64,000 bases of DNA. Source: Paenibacillus cellulosilyticus. GTDB lineage: Bacteria > Bacillota > Bacilli > Paenibacillales > Paenibacillaceae. The notes beneath the pieces were generated by a model, which saw only the letters and a list, made by a program, of their open reading frames with translations, had not been told where the DNA came from and did no database searches. Shown piece after piece: positions 45,159 to 54,618 of the stretch. Position numbers and translations under genes: made by a program. The stretch is taken from positions 1 through 64,000 of the forward strand of contig NZ_QGTQ01000037.1 of NCBI RefSeq assembly GCF_003182255.1, in the 5' to 3' direction. Position 1 is the stretch's first letter. Every line of letters begins with the position of its first letter.

Positions 45159-46181
45159 TTATTTGGCTCGATAGATGTATTGTCCGTTCTGCTCCAGCAG
45201 CGCCACTCTGCCCTGCTTCTCAAGGCGAACAAGATGAGCAAGCGTCTCCGCCATCGCGAAACGCAAATTGTGCATATTAAGCGTGATGCGGCCGCTGAAC
45301 AGCAGCTCGCACATCGCAAATCCCGTTACTGACGATTCCGGCTGTTCTTGTATGAAAGCAACCATTTTGTCCAGACGTCGTGCATGATGGGCAATCAGTG
45401 CTTCACAGCGTCCTGTAAAGTCGATGATTGGGTCACGATGACCTGGCAGCGCCAATGAAACGTCCAGCTTGCTTAGCTGCTCCAGACTGATCAGGAAAGC
45501 TTCTAATGGGTCTTCTCTCTCTCCAGGCACAACACTTACGTTCGGTGTAATATCCGGCATCACCTGATCCCCGCAGATCATGATTCGACTCGCTTCATCA
45601 TAGAACAAAATTTGACCTTCCGCATGGCCATGCGCTTCAATTGTCGTCCAATCGATGCCACCAAACCGGAACGGCTCGCCCGCTTCCATATAGCTAACCG
45701 CTGGATACGGGGAGACCATCGGTACAAAGCTCTCCAAATTGTCTTTAATGCCGTCACGGAGATCTGCAGGCATGCCATGAAGCCGGAATACTTCTACCAA
45801 TCGATCAGCTAGCGAGCGATCGACGCCCCACATCCGCTCCGCATATCGCTGCGATGCGCGGCTGATCCATACCGGTGCGCCGCTGCGCTGCTGGAACAGA
45901 CCAGCCAGTCCATAATGGTCGGGATGTTGATGAGTAAGTACAATGCGTGCAATATCGCTGAACGTGATGCCTAGCGACTGCAGTACGCTTTCCCATGCTT
46001 CAACAGCTTCAGGCGTATGCAGCCCTGGATCAATAACCGTGCAGCCACCTTCAGGCTCTGGTATCAGATAAGCATTCACATACTTCAGCGAGAATGGCAG
46101 TGGAACCTTAACTCGTAACCAACCGTTCTCCAGCTGTTGAATGAATTCTAGTTTATTCGTATTTGATTGTTCGTTCGTCAT
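45159..46181 (-). CDS. MBL-fold metal-dependent hydrolase
   Basis: This 340-residue protein has the metallo-beta-lactamase metal site LTHQHPDHYGLAG near residue 85, followed by EAHGHAEGQILFYDEAS and ALPGHRDPI. The C-terminal ~100 residues form a helical wHTH-like region seen in long MBL members. Substrate is unknown. The ATG directly follows the methyltransferase stop (TAAATG), so the two are translated together. Confidence 0.85.
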   Translation of the reverse strand: MTNEQSNTNKLEFIQQLENGWLRVKVPLPFSLKYVNAYLIPEPEGGCTVIDPGLHTPEAVEAWESVLQSLGITFSDIARIVLTHQHPDHYGLAGLFQQRSGAPVWISRASQRYAERMWGVDRSLADRLVEVFRLHGMPADLRDGIKDNLESFVPMVSPYPAVSYMEAGEPFRFGGIDWTTIEAHGHAEGQILFYDEASRIMICGDQVMPDITPNVSVVPGEREDPLEAFLISLEQLSKLDVSLALPGHRDPIIDFTGRCEALIAHHARRLDKMVAFIQEQPESSVTGFAMCELLFSGRITLNMHNLRFAMAETLAHLVRLEKQGRVALLEQNGQYIYRAK

Positions 46182-46913
46182 TTAATCCGCTCTCCCACTA
46201 ATAATCAATCGTTTCGACTCGGACTCGTTATAGCTCGTGCCATCATATTGTCCCGCAATGCGCGATATACGAAGACCTGCCTCAGCGAGTGCCTTCTCGA
46301 ACCAATCGAGTCTATATAACTTTACTCGTTCTTCATAGTGCCGTTCTTCCCCGGACGGCGTAATTATCGAGATCGTCTTGCATACCACATCTAATTCGAT
46401 CGTCCGATGCTCGCGGATGATCCAGCCCGTTTGCTCATCTTCCCGTTCAGACCAAGGTACAAGCGTACGCTTTACTTCGCTGGCATTAAGATAATCGATA
46501 ACGAAAACGCCGCCCGAGCGAAGCACCCGGCGCAGCTCACGAAGCACCTGTTTATTGTCCTCATCGCTGAAATAGCCAAAGGAAGTGAATAGGTTGACCG
46601 TCGCATCAAAGGCGTTATCCGGATAAGGCAGCTCACGCATATCGCCTTGCTGCCAGCTTATGTAATGATGCGCATCGTGGCTGCGCGCCTCCTTCAGCAG
46701 CGGCAGCGACAGATCGATCCCGCGATAGCCCATTTCGTCCAGCGCAACCGCGTGGCGCCCCATTCCGCACCCGACATCAAGCATCCTCGAGCCAAGAGGC
46801 AGCTCAAGCCATTCCAGCAGTAATCGAACTTCAGCAATTGCCTGATCCCAATTCCGATGTCGGTATACAACCATATAGTCGTCGCCGAAGCTTGATTCAT
46901 ACCAGTCACTCAT
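46182..46913 (-). CDS. Class I SAM-dependent methyltransferase
   Basis: The 243-residue protein has the SAM motif GSRMLDVGCGMGRHAVALDE, the acidic-loop ISWQQGDMRELPY, and VNLFTSFGYFSDEDNKQVL typical of small-molecule methyltransferases. ATG 46913 follows GAAGGATG; a 19-residue longer frame has no site. It is coupled to the MBL hydrolase gene. The substrate cannot be told. Confidence 0.88.
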   Translation of the reverse strand: MSDWYESSFGDDYMVVYRHRNWDQAIAEVRLLLEWLELPLGSRMLDVGCGMGRHAVALDEMGYRGIDLSLPLLKEARSHDAHHYISWQQGDMRELPYPDNAFDATVNLFTSFGYFSDEDNKQVLRELRRVLRSGGVFVIDYLNASEVKRTLVPWSEREDEQTGWIIREHRTIELDVVCKTISIITPSGEERHYEERVKLYRLDWFEKALAEAGLRISRIAGQYDGTSYNESESKRLIISGRAD

Positions 46914-47029
46914 CGCTTGCACATCCTTCTTACTGAACCTGTATGCCCACGACAGCCGCAGAAGAAACAACAGAAACTACAGTCCATTGTACTTCATTAT
47001 AGGTCAGACGAGCAAAACGCATGCAGCGC

Positions 47030-47070
47030 AAATAGGGCGATCAAGCTCCGTCTGCTTGATCGCCCTATTT
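47030..47070. terminator. Strong bidirectional terminator
   Basis: A perfect stem of about 16 bp (AATAGGGCGATCAAG/CTTGATCGCCCTATT) with flanking A and T runs is found upstream of the methyltransferase gene. With no gene ending here on the plus strand, it may mark a lost gene. Confidence 0.75.
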
Positions 47071-47111
47071 AATCGCGAGTGCCGAGATGGCTCCGTACTC
47101 ACGCGTATCGA

Positions 47112-47189
47112 TTAATGCTCCATATGGTCTCTTGCCTTCGACAGTACGTTGACGATTGAGCCGCTGCGGCGCTCGATCATGCCTTCAGC
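47112..47189 (-). pseudogene. Possible short-chain dehydrogenase remnant
   Basis: The minus strand reads AEGMIERRSGSIVNVLSK followed by ARDHMEH and a stop. GMIERRSGSIVNV is very like the strand-loop before the catalytic Ser of short-chain dehydrogenases (MIERRSGSIVNVSS). No start or further domains remain, so at most this is a decayed fragment. Confidence 0.3.
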
Positions 47190-47342
47190 TTGAAGTTACC
47201 GATAACGCTAAAGTGACAATGCATTGTTGTTGCTGTCAATCCATAAATTGAGTACGATGGAACCATAGATGACGATCCTCATATTAAGATCTCGCTAGAG
47301 GTCTCTCACATAAAGGTTCGATAGGAAGGCTGGTTTAAGCTG

Positions 47343-48368
47343 ATGGTTACGATCTACGATATTGCCAAGCAAGCGAATGTATCGGCAATGACAGTGTCAC
47401 GCGTCATTAACAATACCGGACGAATTAGCGACAAAACGAGAGCAAAAGTCCGTCATGTGATGGAGGAGCTGAATTACGTCCCTAACGCCATGGCGCGCTC
47501 GCTTGTGCTGCAGAAAACGAATATCGTCTCCTTGCTGGTTACCGATATAACAAACCCATTCTACACGACGCTCGCGCGCGGTGCAGAAGATGCGGCGCGT
47601 GCGCATGGTTACAAGTTATTGCTTGGTAACAGTGATGAGGACTTAATTAAAGAGAAGGAATATATCGAAACGATTCTGTCGACTCGAGTAGATGGCGTGC
47701 TGCTGACCCCTGCAAGCGACTATTCCAAAGAGCAGCTGGAGGCGCTTAAGCGGCATGGCACACCATTCGTTGCCATTGACCGCGATGTGCCGGGTATTGT
47801 GTGCGATGCCGTCGTTGGTGACAGCGTTGGAGGTGCACGCAAGCTGATCGATCATCTCGTGCAGCTTGGTCATCGTGTCATTGCGTTGGTTGGTGGTACG
47901 TTCGACGTATCGACCGCACGCGAGCGGCATGACGGCTATCGGGAAGCACTTGCCGCGAACGGTCTGCTTTATGATGAGCGGTTCGTCTTCCAGACCGGGT
48001 ATCGGCTGCACGATATGGAGCAAGCTGTCGAGCGACTGCTCGCCTTAGAACCCGCTCCAACCGCAATCTTGGCCGGCAACAACTTACAAGCACTCGGGCT
48101 GCTCCAGTCGTTCCGCCGCCGCGGTATCGAGACACCGGGGCAAATGTCGATCGTAACATTCGATAGTCTCGGTTACCGCGATTTAATCGATCCCTTGTTC
48201 ACGACAGCGGAGCAGCCTGCTTATCAATTCGGAGAGCTTGGCATTACGATGCTGATCGAACGAATCGAAGGCAGAGCTGAGATTCAACCGAGACGCAAAG
48301 TGCTTCCGAATGAACTCATCATCGGCAGCTCGACGAGTGAGCCAACAGCCGCTCGAACTCATAATTAA
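47343..48368 (+). CDS. LacI-family transcriptional repressor, RbsR-like
   Basis: This 341-residue regulator has the LacI HTH (TIYDIAKQANVSAMTVSRVI), the hinge YVPNAMARSL, and a periplasmic-binding-like ligand domain (VSLLVTDITNPFYTTLARGA). The ribosome site GGAAGG is a little far from the ATG. Its 3' end overlaps the convergent ribokinase gene by four bases. The ligand is probably a sugar or sugar phosphate, given the kinase next to it; ribose is a guess. Confidence 0.9.
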   Translation: MVTIYDIAKQANVSAMTVSRVINNTGRISDKTRAKVRHVMEELNYVPNAMARSLVLQKTNIVSLLVTDITNPFYTTLARGAEDAARAHGYKLLLGNSDEDLIKEKEYIETILSTRVDGVLLTPASDYSKEQLEALKRHGTPFVAIDRDVPGIVCDAVVGDSVGGARKLIDHLVQLGHRVIALVGGTFDVSTARERHDGYREALAANGLLYDERFVFQTGYRLHDMEQAVERLLALEPAPTAILAGNNLQALGLLQSFRRRGIETPGQMSIVTFDSLGYRDLIDPLFTTAEQPAYQFGELGITMLIERIEGRAEIQPRRKVLPNELIIGSSTSEPTAARTHN

Positions 48369-49303
48369 TTGGTATCCGACATAAAAGCAAACACTTCGGT
48401 TCGATTCGGTATCGAAGCCTGTGCTCCGAGCTTCATAACAGACAGCGCTGCAGCTGCTGTTGCATATTGCAGCGCTGTCTGCGGTGAGGCATCACCCGCT
48501 GCTCCTCCATAACGGATCGCAGCATAAGCACCAATGAAAGTATCCCCCGCCGCTGTCGTATCGACCGGTTGAACTTGTCTGGCAGGCACACGGCAGCTAA
48601 TCCCCTCGGCATCCCGATAGAAGCTTCCTTCCGCACCTAGCGTTATAATAACCGCTCTTGTTCCTCTCGTTAGAAACCATGCCGCCGCTTCTTCAAGACT
48701 CGTCTCATCCTGCGGCATCTTGCCGGTAATGAGTTCGGTCTCCGTCTCATTGAGTATAATCGTATCAATGAGCGGCAGTACATCAACTTCCAGCTGTCCT
48801 GCCGGTGCTGGATTGTATATGACGGGTACGGACGCATCTGAAGCCTTGCGCATGAAGGCCGCGTTTGAGGCCCATGGAATTTCATTTTGCAGCACAATTG
48901 CTCCTGCCTCGGTCAGCAGACGATCCAGCGCATCGATCTCTACGTCTGCTACCTTGCCATTCGCTCCTGCGCACAAGACGATCTGGTTCTCTCCGGCATC
49001 ACTAACTGCAATGAGCGCGATCCCAGATGCCCCGTCCTTCACGCTAACCTCCGTCACGTCCACTTGCTTCAGCTTTAGTGCATCCAACAGTTGTTGACCA
49101 AAGCCATCCGTACCAACGGCACCGATCATGCAGGTCAACGCACCTGATTGTGCTGCTGCTACCGCCTGATTGGCACCTTTACCGCCCGGCAAATAATGGA
49201 CCTCACTGCCATGTACCGTTTCGCCAGAACGAGGGAACCGCGCTACGCGGCTTACGACATCCATATTCATACTGCCTGCAACGATAAGAGTTCGCTTACT
49301 CAT
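48365..49303 (-). CDS. rbsK: Ribokinase
   Basis: This 312-residue PfkB-family kinase has GSMNMDVVSRVARFPRSGET at the N terminus, the LPGGKGANQAVAAAQSG motif, and the anion-hole/catalytic DTTAAGDTFIGAYAA. These fit RbsK, which phosphorylates ribose at O5. No rbsACB transporter genes are nearby. The start overlaps the idi stop by four bases, which links it to the isomerase gene upstream. Confidence 0.88.
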   Translation of the reverse strand: MSKRTLIVAGSMNMDVVSRVARFPRSGETVHGSEVHYLPGGKGANQAVAAAQSGALTCMIGAVGTDGFGQQLLDALKLKQVDVTEVSVKDGASGIALIAVSDAGENQIVLCAGANGKVADVEIDALDRLLTEAGAIVLQNEIPWASNAAFMRKASDASVPVIYNPAPAGQLEVDVLPLIDTIILNETETELITGKMPQDETSLEEAAAWFLTRGTRAVIITLGAEGSFYRDAEGISCRVPARQVQPVDTTAAGDTFIGAYAAIRYGGAAGDASPQTALQYATAAAALSVMKLGAQASIPNRTEVFAFMSDTN

Positions 49304-50382
49304 CGTGCAGCCCCGTTCTTCTCCTGCAGCCGTTCAGTCGCGGCAAGTTCTTGGATCGATGCTGCACCAATACCGAACATTGAAGCTCGCAGCTCGAACT
49401 CAATCTGCTCAAACTGACGATGGAGCAGCCCCGAATCTCCCGCCCGTGCAGCATATGGGAGCAGTGTCCGGCCGAAGCCTACGATATTCGCGCCTAGCGC
49501 AATCGCTTTTGCCGCTTCAACGCCGTTCTTCAAGCCGCCGCTTCCAATGACAACGGCTTCATATGGCAAGTGCCTTCTTACATCGCTAATACTATCTGCT
49601 GTTGGAATGCCCCAGTCCGCGAATGCTTCCGCTGCTGCGCGACGCATCGGATCCGTTGTACGGAATTTCTCAACCTGGCTCCAAGAAGTCCCGCCCGCTC
49701 CTGCTATATCAATGAAAGAAACACCTGCATCGTACAATTTCCGAGCCGTTCGGCCGTCGATTCCCCAGCCTACCTCTTTCACGCCAACCGGCATCTCAAG
49801 ACGATGGCACACTTCTCGAATCCGCTCGAGCAAGCCGCTGAAATCGGTATCCCCTTCTGGCTGGAACAGCTCCTGCATACCGTTCAGATGCAGCACGAGT
49901 GCATCTGCTTCCGCGAGTTCTACTGCACGACGACATTGATCGACGCCATAGCCAAGCGCAAGCTGCACTGCTCCTAGATTTGCGATAACCGGCGCTGTTG
50001 GCGCAACATGTCGTACACGGAACGAGTCTGCGAGGTCCTCGCTTTCGATTGCAGCGCGCATCGAACCTAACCCGATCGCCCAGCCTCTCGCCTCTGCTGC
50101 TTCAGCTAATCGAACGTTGATCGCGGACGCCTCTTCCGTGCCTCCAGTCATGGAGCTGACGAGCAGCGGGGCACTCAGCTTTTTTCCAAGAAATGAAGCA
50201 GCCAGCGATATGGTCTCAAACTGAAGCTCCGGCAGCGCGCAGTGCTCGAAACGATACCGCTCAAATCCGGCTGTAATACCTTCGCCCTCCACGTCCTCCT
50301 GCAAGCAGATTCGAATATGCTCCCCCTTGCGCTTCGCGGTCAGTGCGGCTTGTTCTGCCGTCTCTCGCGACTGATTCGTCAC
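49300..50382 (-). CDS. fni: Type 2 isopentenyl-diphosphate delta-isomerase
   Basis: This 360-residue FMN- and NADPH-dependent enzyme interconverts IPP and DMAPP. Motifs are RYRFEHCALPELQFETISL, SAPLLVSSMTGGTEEA, VGVKEVGWGIDGRTARKL, FIDIAGAGGTSWSQVE, and GSGGLKNGVEAAKAIALGA in the phosphate loop. It supplies DMAPP balance to the MEP pathway (see ispG). Pairing with a ribokinase in one operon is unusual. Confidence 0.94.
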   Translation of the reverse strand: MTNQSRETAEQAALTAKRKGEHIRICLQEDVEGEGITAGFERYRFEHCALPELQFETISLAASFLGKKLSAPLLVSSMTGGTEEASAINVRLAEAAEARGWAIGLGSMRAAIESEDLADSFRVRHVAPTAPVIANLGAVQLALGYGVDQCRRAVELAEADALVLHLNGMQELFQPEGDTDFSGLLERIREVCHRLEMPVGVKEVGWGIDGRTARKLYDAGVSFIDIAGAGGTSWSQVEKFRTTDPMRRAAAEAFADWGIPTADSISDVRRHLPYEAVVIGSGGLKNGVEAAKAIALGANIVGFGRTLLPYAARAGDSGLLHRQFEQIEFELRASMFGIGAASIQELAATERLQEKNGAAR

Positions 50383-50743
50383 GTTTCATTCCCCCATTAT
50401 CATACAACCTATCGTTCATCATAGCGTAGTAGGTGACCCTCGAGCAAATTCGCAGTTTCCACCCACCTAAAGATCCCTGCCCACCTAAATCCTCCCTGCC
50501 AGGAAGACCCCCACGGGACTAAGCGTATGCTTCCGAAGCGGTTTCCTCACGGAAACCTGTATCCCTGGCCCACCGGAAGGGTGAACGTTGGTTGAGCAGA
50601 GGCGCGAACGCGTTCTTGGGTGATAATATCGCGCGCGTGCCCCTGTGGGGCAAAGCTTACTATTTGAGCTATAGCGTAAACGTGTAAATCAAAATAAGAC
50701 AGGCCCTGTCTAGCTGTTGAACAGTAGACCAGAGCCTGTCTTT
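50383..50743. other. Gene-free spacer with R1 repeat and terminator
   Basis: This 361-base spacer between the PfkB kinase gene and the isomerase gene is filled by the R1 repeat copy B and the terminator at 50694-50748. No other coding potential is seen. Confidence 0.7.
50456..50668 (+). repeat. Dispersed GC-rich modular palindrome, family R1 copy B
   Basis: CCCACCTAAATCCTCCCTGC with following AGGAAGACCCCC matches copies A and C. The tail (GCGCGTGCCCCTGTGGGGC followed by AAAGCTTACTATTTGAGC) is a diverged form of the shared 3' module. The middle carries AAGCGTATGCTTCCGAAGC, which resembles part of the R2 leader palindrome, so this copy is composite. Confidence 0.7.
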
Positions 50744-50748
50744 TTATC
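50694..50748 (-). terminator. Terminator after the PfkB kinase gene
   Basis: AAGACAGGC pairs with GCCTGTCTT with further CTG/CAG pairs inside. T-rich flanks exist on both strands; it overlaps the kinase stop codon. Confidence 0.75.
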
Positions 50749-51700
50749 TTTCTACCCAAGCTTGTCCGCCCAGTCGCGCAGATGCAACTGCCCATGTCGG
50801 GAGCGCTTCCCAGTCGCCGCGCATTTGGACGGCCAGTGAGCCCGTTACGCTCGCAAGCTTCACCGCTTCAAGTGGTGTCATGCCTTTTACAATACCAGAC
50901 AAGAAGCCCGCACAAAATCCATCACCTGCTCCAACCGTATCGACAACGTTGTCAGCCGGGTAGAAAGGTACCCCTTGCGTCTCGCCTTTGCCCAGAATTA
51001 CCGTTTGATCGTCCTTACTCTTAACGATCGAAATCGCACGAAGTTCAGACAGACGCGCTGCGACAATCTCCCAATCGCTTGTCTCATACAGCAGTTGAAG
51101 CTCGTCCCATCCCGGAAGGAAATAGTCCGCCTTCGCCGCGAGTGGCAGAAGTGCCTCACGTGCTTCCTCGATCGACCACAGCTTCAAACGCAAGTTTGGA
51201 TCAAAGCTAACGGGTACGCCTGCATCACGTGCGATATCTACCGCTCGTTCAACCGTCCGTCTGCTGCTCTCGCTGATCGCCATCGAAATACCGGTTACGT
51301 GAAGCAGTTTGCTGCCCCGAATGTACGCCTCGTCTAGATCCTCAGGCTGCATACGGCTTGCTGCGGAGTGCTTCCGATAATAATGAACGGCCAGCCGACC
51401 TGCAACCGTCTCACGGAACATGAGACCTGTCGGAGCCTCGTTGCTTAGCTTCACGCGGGAGACATCAACGCCTTCACCACGAAGTGTCTTCACAATCATA
51501 TGGCCGAACGGATCGTTACCAAGTGCTCCGAACCAGCCTACCGACACGCCTAAGCGCGCAGCCCCTACTGCGACATTGCTCTCTGCTCCGCCGAACCCTT
51601 GCTCGAGCGTGGATGCACGCTCGAGCGCTCGGTGTTCCGGCGGCATGAACAAAGCCATTGATTCGCCGAATGTAATCAAATCAGGCGATGCTTGCGTCAT
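50744..51700 (-). CDS. PfkB-family sugar kinase, 2-keto-3-deoxygluconate kinase type
   Basis: This 318-residue kinase has LITFGESMALFMP at the N terminus, the first PfkB signature GGAESNVAVGAARLG, and the second DTVGAGDGFCAGFLSG. GESMALF...GGAESNVA and the FDPNLRLKLW block resemble KdgK, which phosphorylates 2-keto-3-deoxygluconate. No uronate catabolic genes are nearby, so the substrate is uncertain. Confidence 0.85.
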   Translation of the reverse strand: MTQASPDLITFGESMALFMPPEHRALERASTLEQGFGGAESNVAVGAARLGVSVGWFGALGNDPFGHMIVKTLRGEGVDVSRVKLSNEAPTGLMFRETVAGRLAVHYYRKHSAASRMQPEDLDEAYIRGSKLLHVTGISMAISESSRRTVERAVDIARDAGVPVSFDPNLRLKLWSIEEAREALLPLAAKADYFLPGWDELQLLYETSDWEIVAARLSELRAISIVKSKDDQTVILGKGETQGVPFYPADNVVDTVGAGDGFCAGFLSGIVKGMTPLEAVKLASVTGSLAVQMRGDWEALPTWAVASARLGGQAWVER

Positions 51701-51731
51701 GCGACACTACCTCCCATGATAGCCTTGCGGT

Positions 51732-52154
51732 TTAGCTAAAAGGATTGGTCATCAAATACATAATTACAGCATAAAGCACAAGAATGATGAAGCTCAGTGC
51801 GCGCGCTTTGGCGATGTGTGCCGTTGCGCTCTTCCCGTCGCGAATCGATTCGCCGATCCGCTTCAGCGGTTTGCCCATAATGCCGGAGAGTGCGCCGATC
51901 GCTACGAAAATAAGCAAAATAATAATCATCCACAGCGTCGAGTAATCTCCTTGCGACATCAGGTATCCGCCTGTCAGCAGCTGCACGATCAGCGCATACT
52001 GTGCAATGCGGTTAGCCGAGTACAGGCCCGCCGAAAGTCCCTCTTGACCTGCACCTGTCAGCTTCGTTGCTTGTCCGACAAGCACTGGCATTAACAAGTA
52101 AACGCCCATGCCTGCCGCTCCAATTACGTGCAGCCAAATCATAAAGTTGTACAC
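51732..52154 (-). CDS. Small four-helix membrane protein of unknown function
   Basis: The 140-residue protein has four hydrophobic segments (residues 4-27, 50-66, 72-92 and 118-136) and a polar loop GKPLKRIGESIRDGKSATAH. I do not recognise it. The start is a GTG at 52154 with AGGAGG nine bases before it. Two tandem R2 leader palindromes stand right upstream. It may be co-transcribed with the kinase gene 31 bases downstream. Confidence 0.75.
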   Translation of the reverse strand: MYNFMIWLHVIGAAGMGVYLLMPVLVGQATKLTGAGQEGLSAGLYSANRIAQYALIVQLLTGGYLMSQGDYSTLWMIIILLIFVAIGALSGIMGKPLKRIGESIRDGKSATAHIAKARALSFIILVLYAVIMYLMTNPFS

Positions 52155-52169
52155 GTTTCTGTTCCTCCT

Positions 52170-52306
52170 AAAAGCAATTTGCTTGCTGCTTCGATATGCT
52201 CTCTGTTAAGCAAATTGCTTGCTTCGAAAGCATACGCTTAGCAATTTGCTCGCTGCTGCGACATACTCCCCTGTTAAGCAAATTGCTTGCTTCGAAAGCA
52301 TACGCA
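52170..52306 (-). repeat. Tandem pair of R2 leader palindromes
   Basis: Two 67-base units follow each other, each with AGCAATTTGCT, a GC-rich spacer, and GTTAAGCAAATTGCTTGC then TTCGAAAGCATACGC. They differ at few positions. The units end at the AGGAGG of the small membrane protein gene. Single copies occur before hemC and rph. Confidence 0.8.
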
Positions 52307-52394
52307 AGAAAGCGTTGCCTTTGTATCATCTTTAGTATACTAAAATATAAACCATTACTCAAAGCGCAACCGCTGTTTGTCACGATATTGCCGT

Positions 52395-54599
52395 TTATTG
52401 AAGACTGCGCTTGGCAAGCGCTGCTTTGATCATGAAATAACTGATCTCATCGGGCAGCGCTTCCTTGATTGGCTTCAACTTCTCCGCCCCAACCTGATCA
52501 ACAGCTTCCATGATCTGAGCCTCGTAAACTGCTGGCAGCATTCGCTCCCAATCTACCGAAAGTCCTTCCAATGCACATCGAATCAAATGCCCCTCTATCG
52601 TGACCTCGCTCAGGCCACGAGCAGCAGCAATGTCCTTCATACTCATGCCCGCTTCGAACTGCTCGAGAGATTGCACGTGACTTGCGCCATCGCCATCCGA
52701 AGATGTAGTTGCTGACGCCTTCTTGCTCGATGCAGGTTTACTGCTGCTATCCACAGTGTCCATATTCGTATAATCAACAGTCGCGCTAACAGTTAGCAAC
52801 TCTGGTACCTCATTAGTTGTCGGGCTGTCCGCGGCGAAGGAACGAATAATGGACATGATATCATCGCCGTACTTATCCGCCTTCGCTGCACCAATCCCTT
52901 TGACGGATAACAGCTGTTCGCGTGAAGTAGGTGCCGCATCCGCCAGCTCACGCAGCGTTGCATCGAAGAACAGCATGAATGGCGGTACCTTCTCGCGTGC
53001 CGCAGCCGTTCTCCGCCATTCACGCAATGCTTCGAATAACGGCGAGCTGACAGCCTGAGACGATGCTTGACGAACCGTCGTCCGTTTCCGCTGTTGCACC
53101 CGTTCCCTGCCCTCCAGCACCGGCAATGAGCCGGATGCGAGTGATACGGTCGGATACTGCCCATCACTCATGACAAGATAGCCCTCAGCAACGAGCCAGT
53201 ACAGCCAATCCGAAATCTCCTTCTCTGGCCAGCGCGAGAACAGCCCATAAGTAGAAAGCTTATCCAGCCCCCACTCCAGCACTCGTTTATCGCGTGAGCC
53301 CTTCAACACCTTCGCAGCAGTAGTAACCCCGAATTTGCCTTTCAGACGCGCGACACAGGATAACGCTTTAAGCGCGTCGTCTGTACGGTCAATCAATTCA
53401 CTCTTATCGAGACAGCTGCTGCACTTGCCGCAGGGCGGAACATCCGCTTCGCCGAAATATTCAACGATAAACTGCTGCAGGCAGCGCTGCGTTCGCGAAT
53501 AGTTCATCATCGTGTGCAGCTTCGCCATTTGAATCGACTTCCGATCGCCGTCGCCTGTTCCTTGATCGATGAGGAAACGCTGGACTTGAACGTCCTGCGG
53601 CTCGAAAAGCAAAATGCATTCGCTCTCCTCGCCGTCACGCCCTGCACGGCCCGCTTCCTGGTAGTAGGACTCAACATCGCCTGGCATCTGCCAGTGCAGA
53701 ACAAATCTTACGTTGGGCTTATCGATGCCCATGCCGAATGCATTGGTTGCAACCATGACACGCACGTCGTCGAAACGGAACTTCTCCTGCATCTCCGCCC
53801 GCTCCACATCGCCAAGCCCGCCGTGGTACTTGCCTGCGGGAATGCCCATTTTCTCAAGTACGGCATGTACCTGCTCCGTCTCCTTGCGAGTAGCCGCGTA
53901 GATGATGCCCGATTGATCCTTCCGCTCCCCCATAAACTTGCGCAGAAATGCTGGCTTGTCCGCTCCGCTTACAACCGACAGCGACAGGTTATCACGTGCA
54001 AAACCACTGACATGAATGCTAGGGTCGTGTAAGCCGAGCATGCTCGCAATGTCACGAGCCACCTCTTCCGTAGCCGTTGCTGTAAAAGCGGCGACCAGTG
54101 GGCGATTGTTCATCCGTGCAATCCAGCCCGCCAATTGACGATAGCTGGGACGGAAATCATGCCCCCACTGCGATACGCAGTGCGCTTCATCGATCGCAAT
54201 AAGCGGGATATGCATCTGCTCGGACAGCGATGCGAACATCGGTGCATCAAGTCTCTCTGGCGCTACATAGAGCAGCTTGTACTCGCCCATGAATGCTTGA
54301 CGCATAACTTCCCGGTACTCAACCGCACTCATCGAGCTGTTAAGATATGCTGCCTTTATACCAAGCCGATTGAGGGCATCGACCTGGTCCTTCATCAGCG
54401 ATATAAGGGGGGATACGACCAGCGTCGTGCCGTCCATAAGCAGCGCAGGAATTTGATAACAGACCGACTTGCCCCCGCCTGTCGGCAAAATCGCCAGCGA
54501 ATCTCGGCCTTCCATTATGCCGCTAATGATCGCCTCCTGACCTTTACGAAACGTATCATAGCCGTAAACCTGCTTCAGCAGGTTTCTTGCTTCTTGCAA
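52395..54599 (-). CDS. recQ: ATP-dependent DNA helicase RecQ
   Basis: This 734-residue helicase has FRKGQEAIISGIMEG, Walker A LPTGGGKSVCYQIPAL, the DEAH box AIDEAHCVSQWGHDFRP, motif VI QEAGRAGRDGEE, and the RQC zinc ligands in CLQQFIVEYF...CGKCSSCLD. An HRDC domain (about residues 510-590) follows, and the C-terminal ~95 residues include an HTH (MSMKDIAAARGLSEVTIEGH). The start is the TTG at 54599 with GGAGGGG upstream; the longer frame to 54653 runs through the R1 repeat. It unwinds DNA in repair and recombination. Confidence 0.93.
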   Translation of the reverse strand: MQEARNLLKQVYGYDTFRKGQEAIISGIMEGRDSLAILPTGGGKSVCYQIPALLMDGTTLVVSPLISLMKDQVDALNRLGIKAAYLNSSMSAVEYREVMRQAFMGEYKLLYVAPERLDAPMFASLSEQMHIPLIAIDEAHCVSQWGHDFRPSYRQLAGWIARMNNRPLVAAFTATATEEVARDIASMLGLHDPSIHVSGFARDNLSLSVVSGADKPAFLRKFMGERKDQSGIIYAATRKETEQVHAVLEKMGIPAGKYHGGLGDVERAEMQEKFRFDDVRVMVATNAFGMGIDKPNVRFVLHWQMPGDVESYYQEAGRAGRDGEESECILLFEPQDVQVQRFLIDQGTGDGDRKSIQMAKLHTMMNYSRTQRCLQQFIVEYFGEADVPPCGKCSSCLDKSELIDRTDDALKALSCVARLKGKFGVTTAAKVLKGSRDKRVLEWGLDKLSTYGLFSRWPEKEISDWLYWLVAEGYLVMSDGQYPTVSLASGSLPVLEGRERVQQRKRTTVRQASSQAVSSPLFEALREWRRTAAAREKVPPFMLFFDATLRELADAAPTSREQLLSVKGIGAAKADKYGDDIMSIIRSFAADSPTTNEVPELLTVSATVDYTNMDTVDSSSKPASSKKASATTSSDGDGASHVQSLEQFEAGMSMKDIAAARGLSEVTIEGHLIRCALEGLSVDWERMLPAVYEAQIMEAVDQVGAEKLKPIKEALPDEISYFMIKAALAKRSLQ

Positions 54600-54618
54600 A
54601 CGAACCCCTCCTTGATCA

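Larger units (their letters stand above)
46914..47342. other. Gene-free spacer with terminator, coding remnant and palindrome
   Basis: The spacer holds a very strong bidirectional terminator stem (AATAGGGCGATCAAG with its complement, 47030-47070). After it comes a 78-base minus-strand remnant (47112-47189). Near 47217-47228 is the palindrome ACAATGCATTGT, which could be an operator, and TTGCTG-17-TACGAT is a plausible promoter for the LacI-type gene. Confidence 0.55.
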
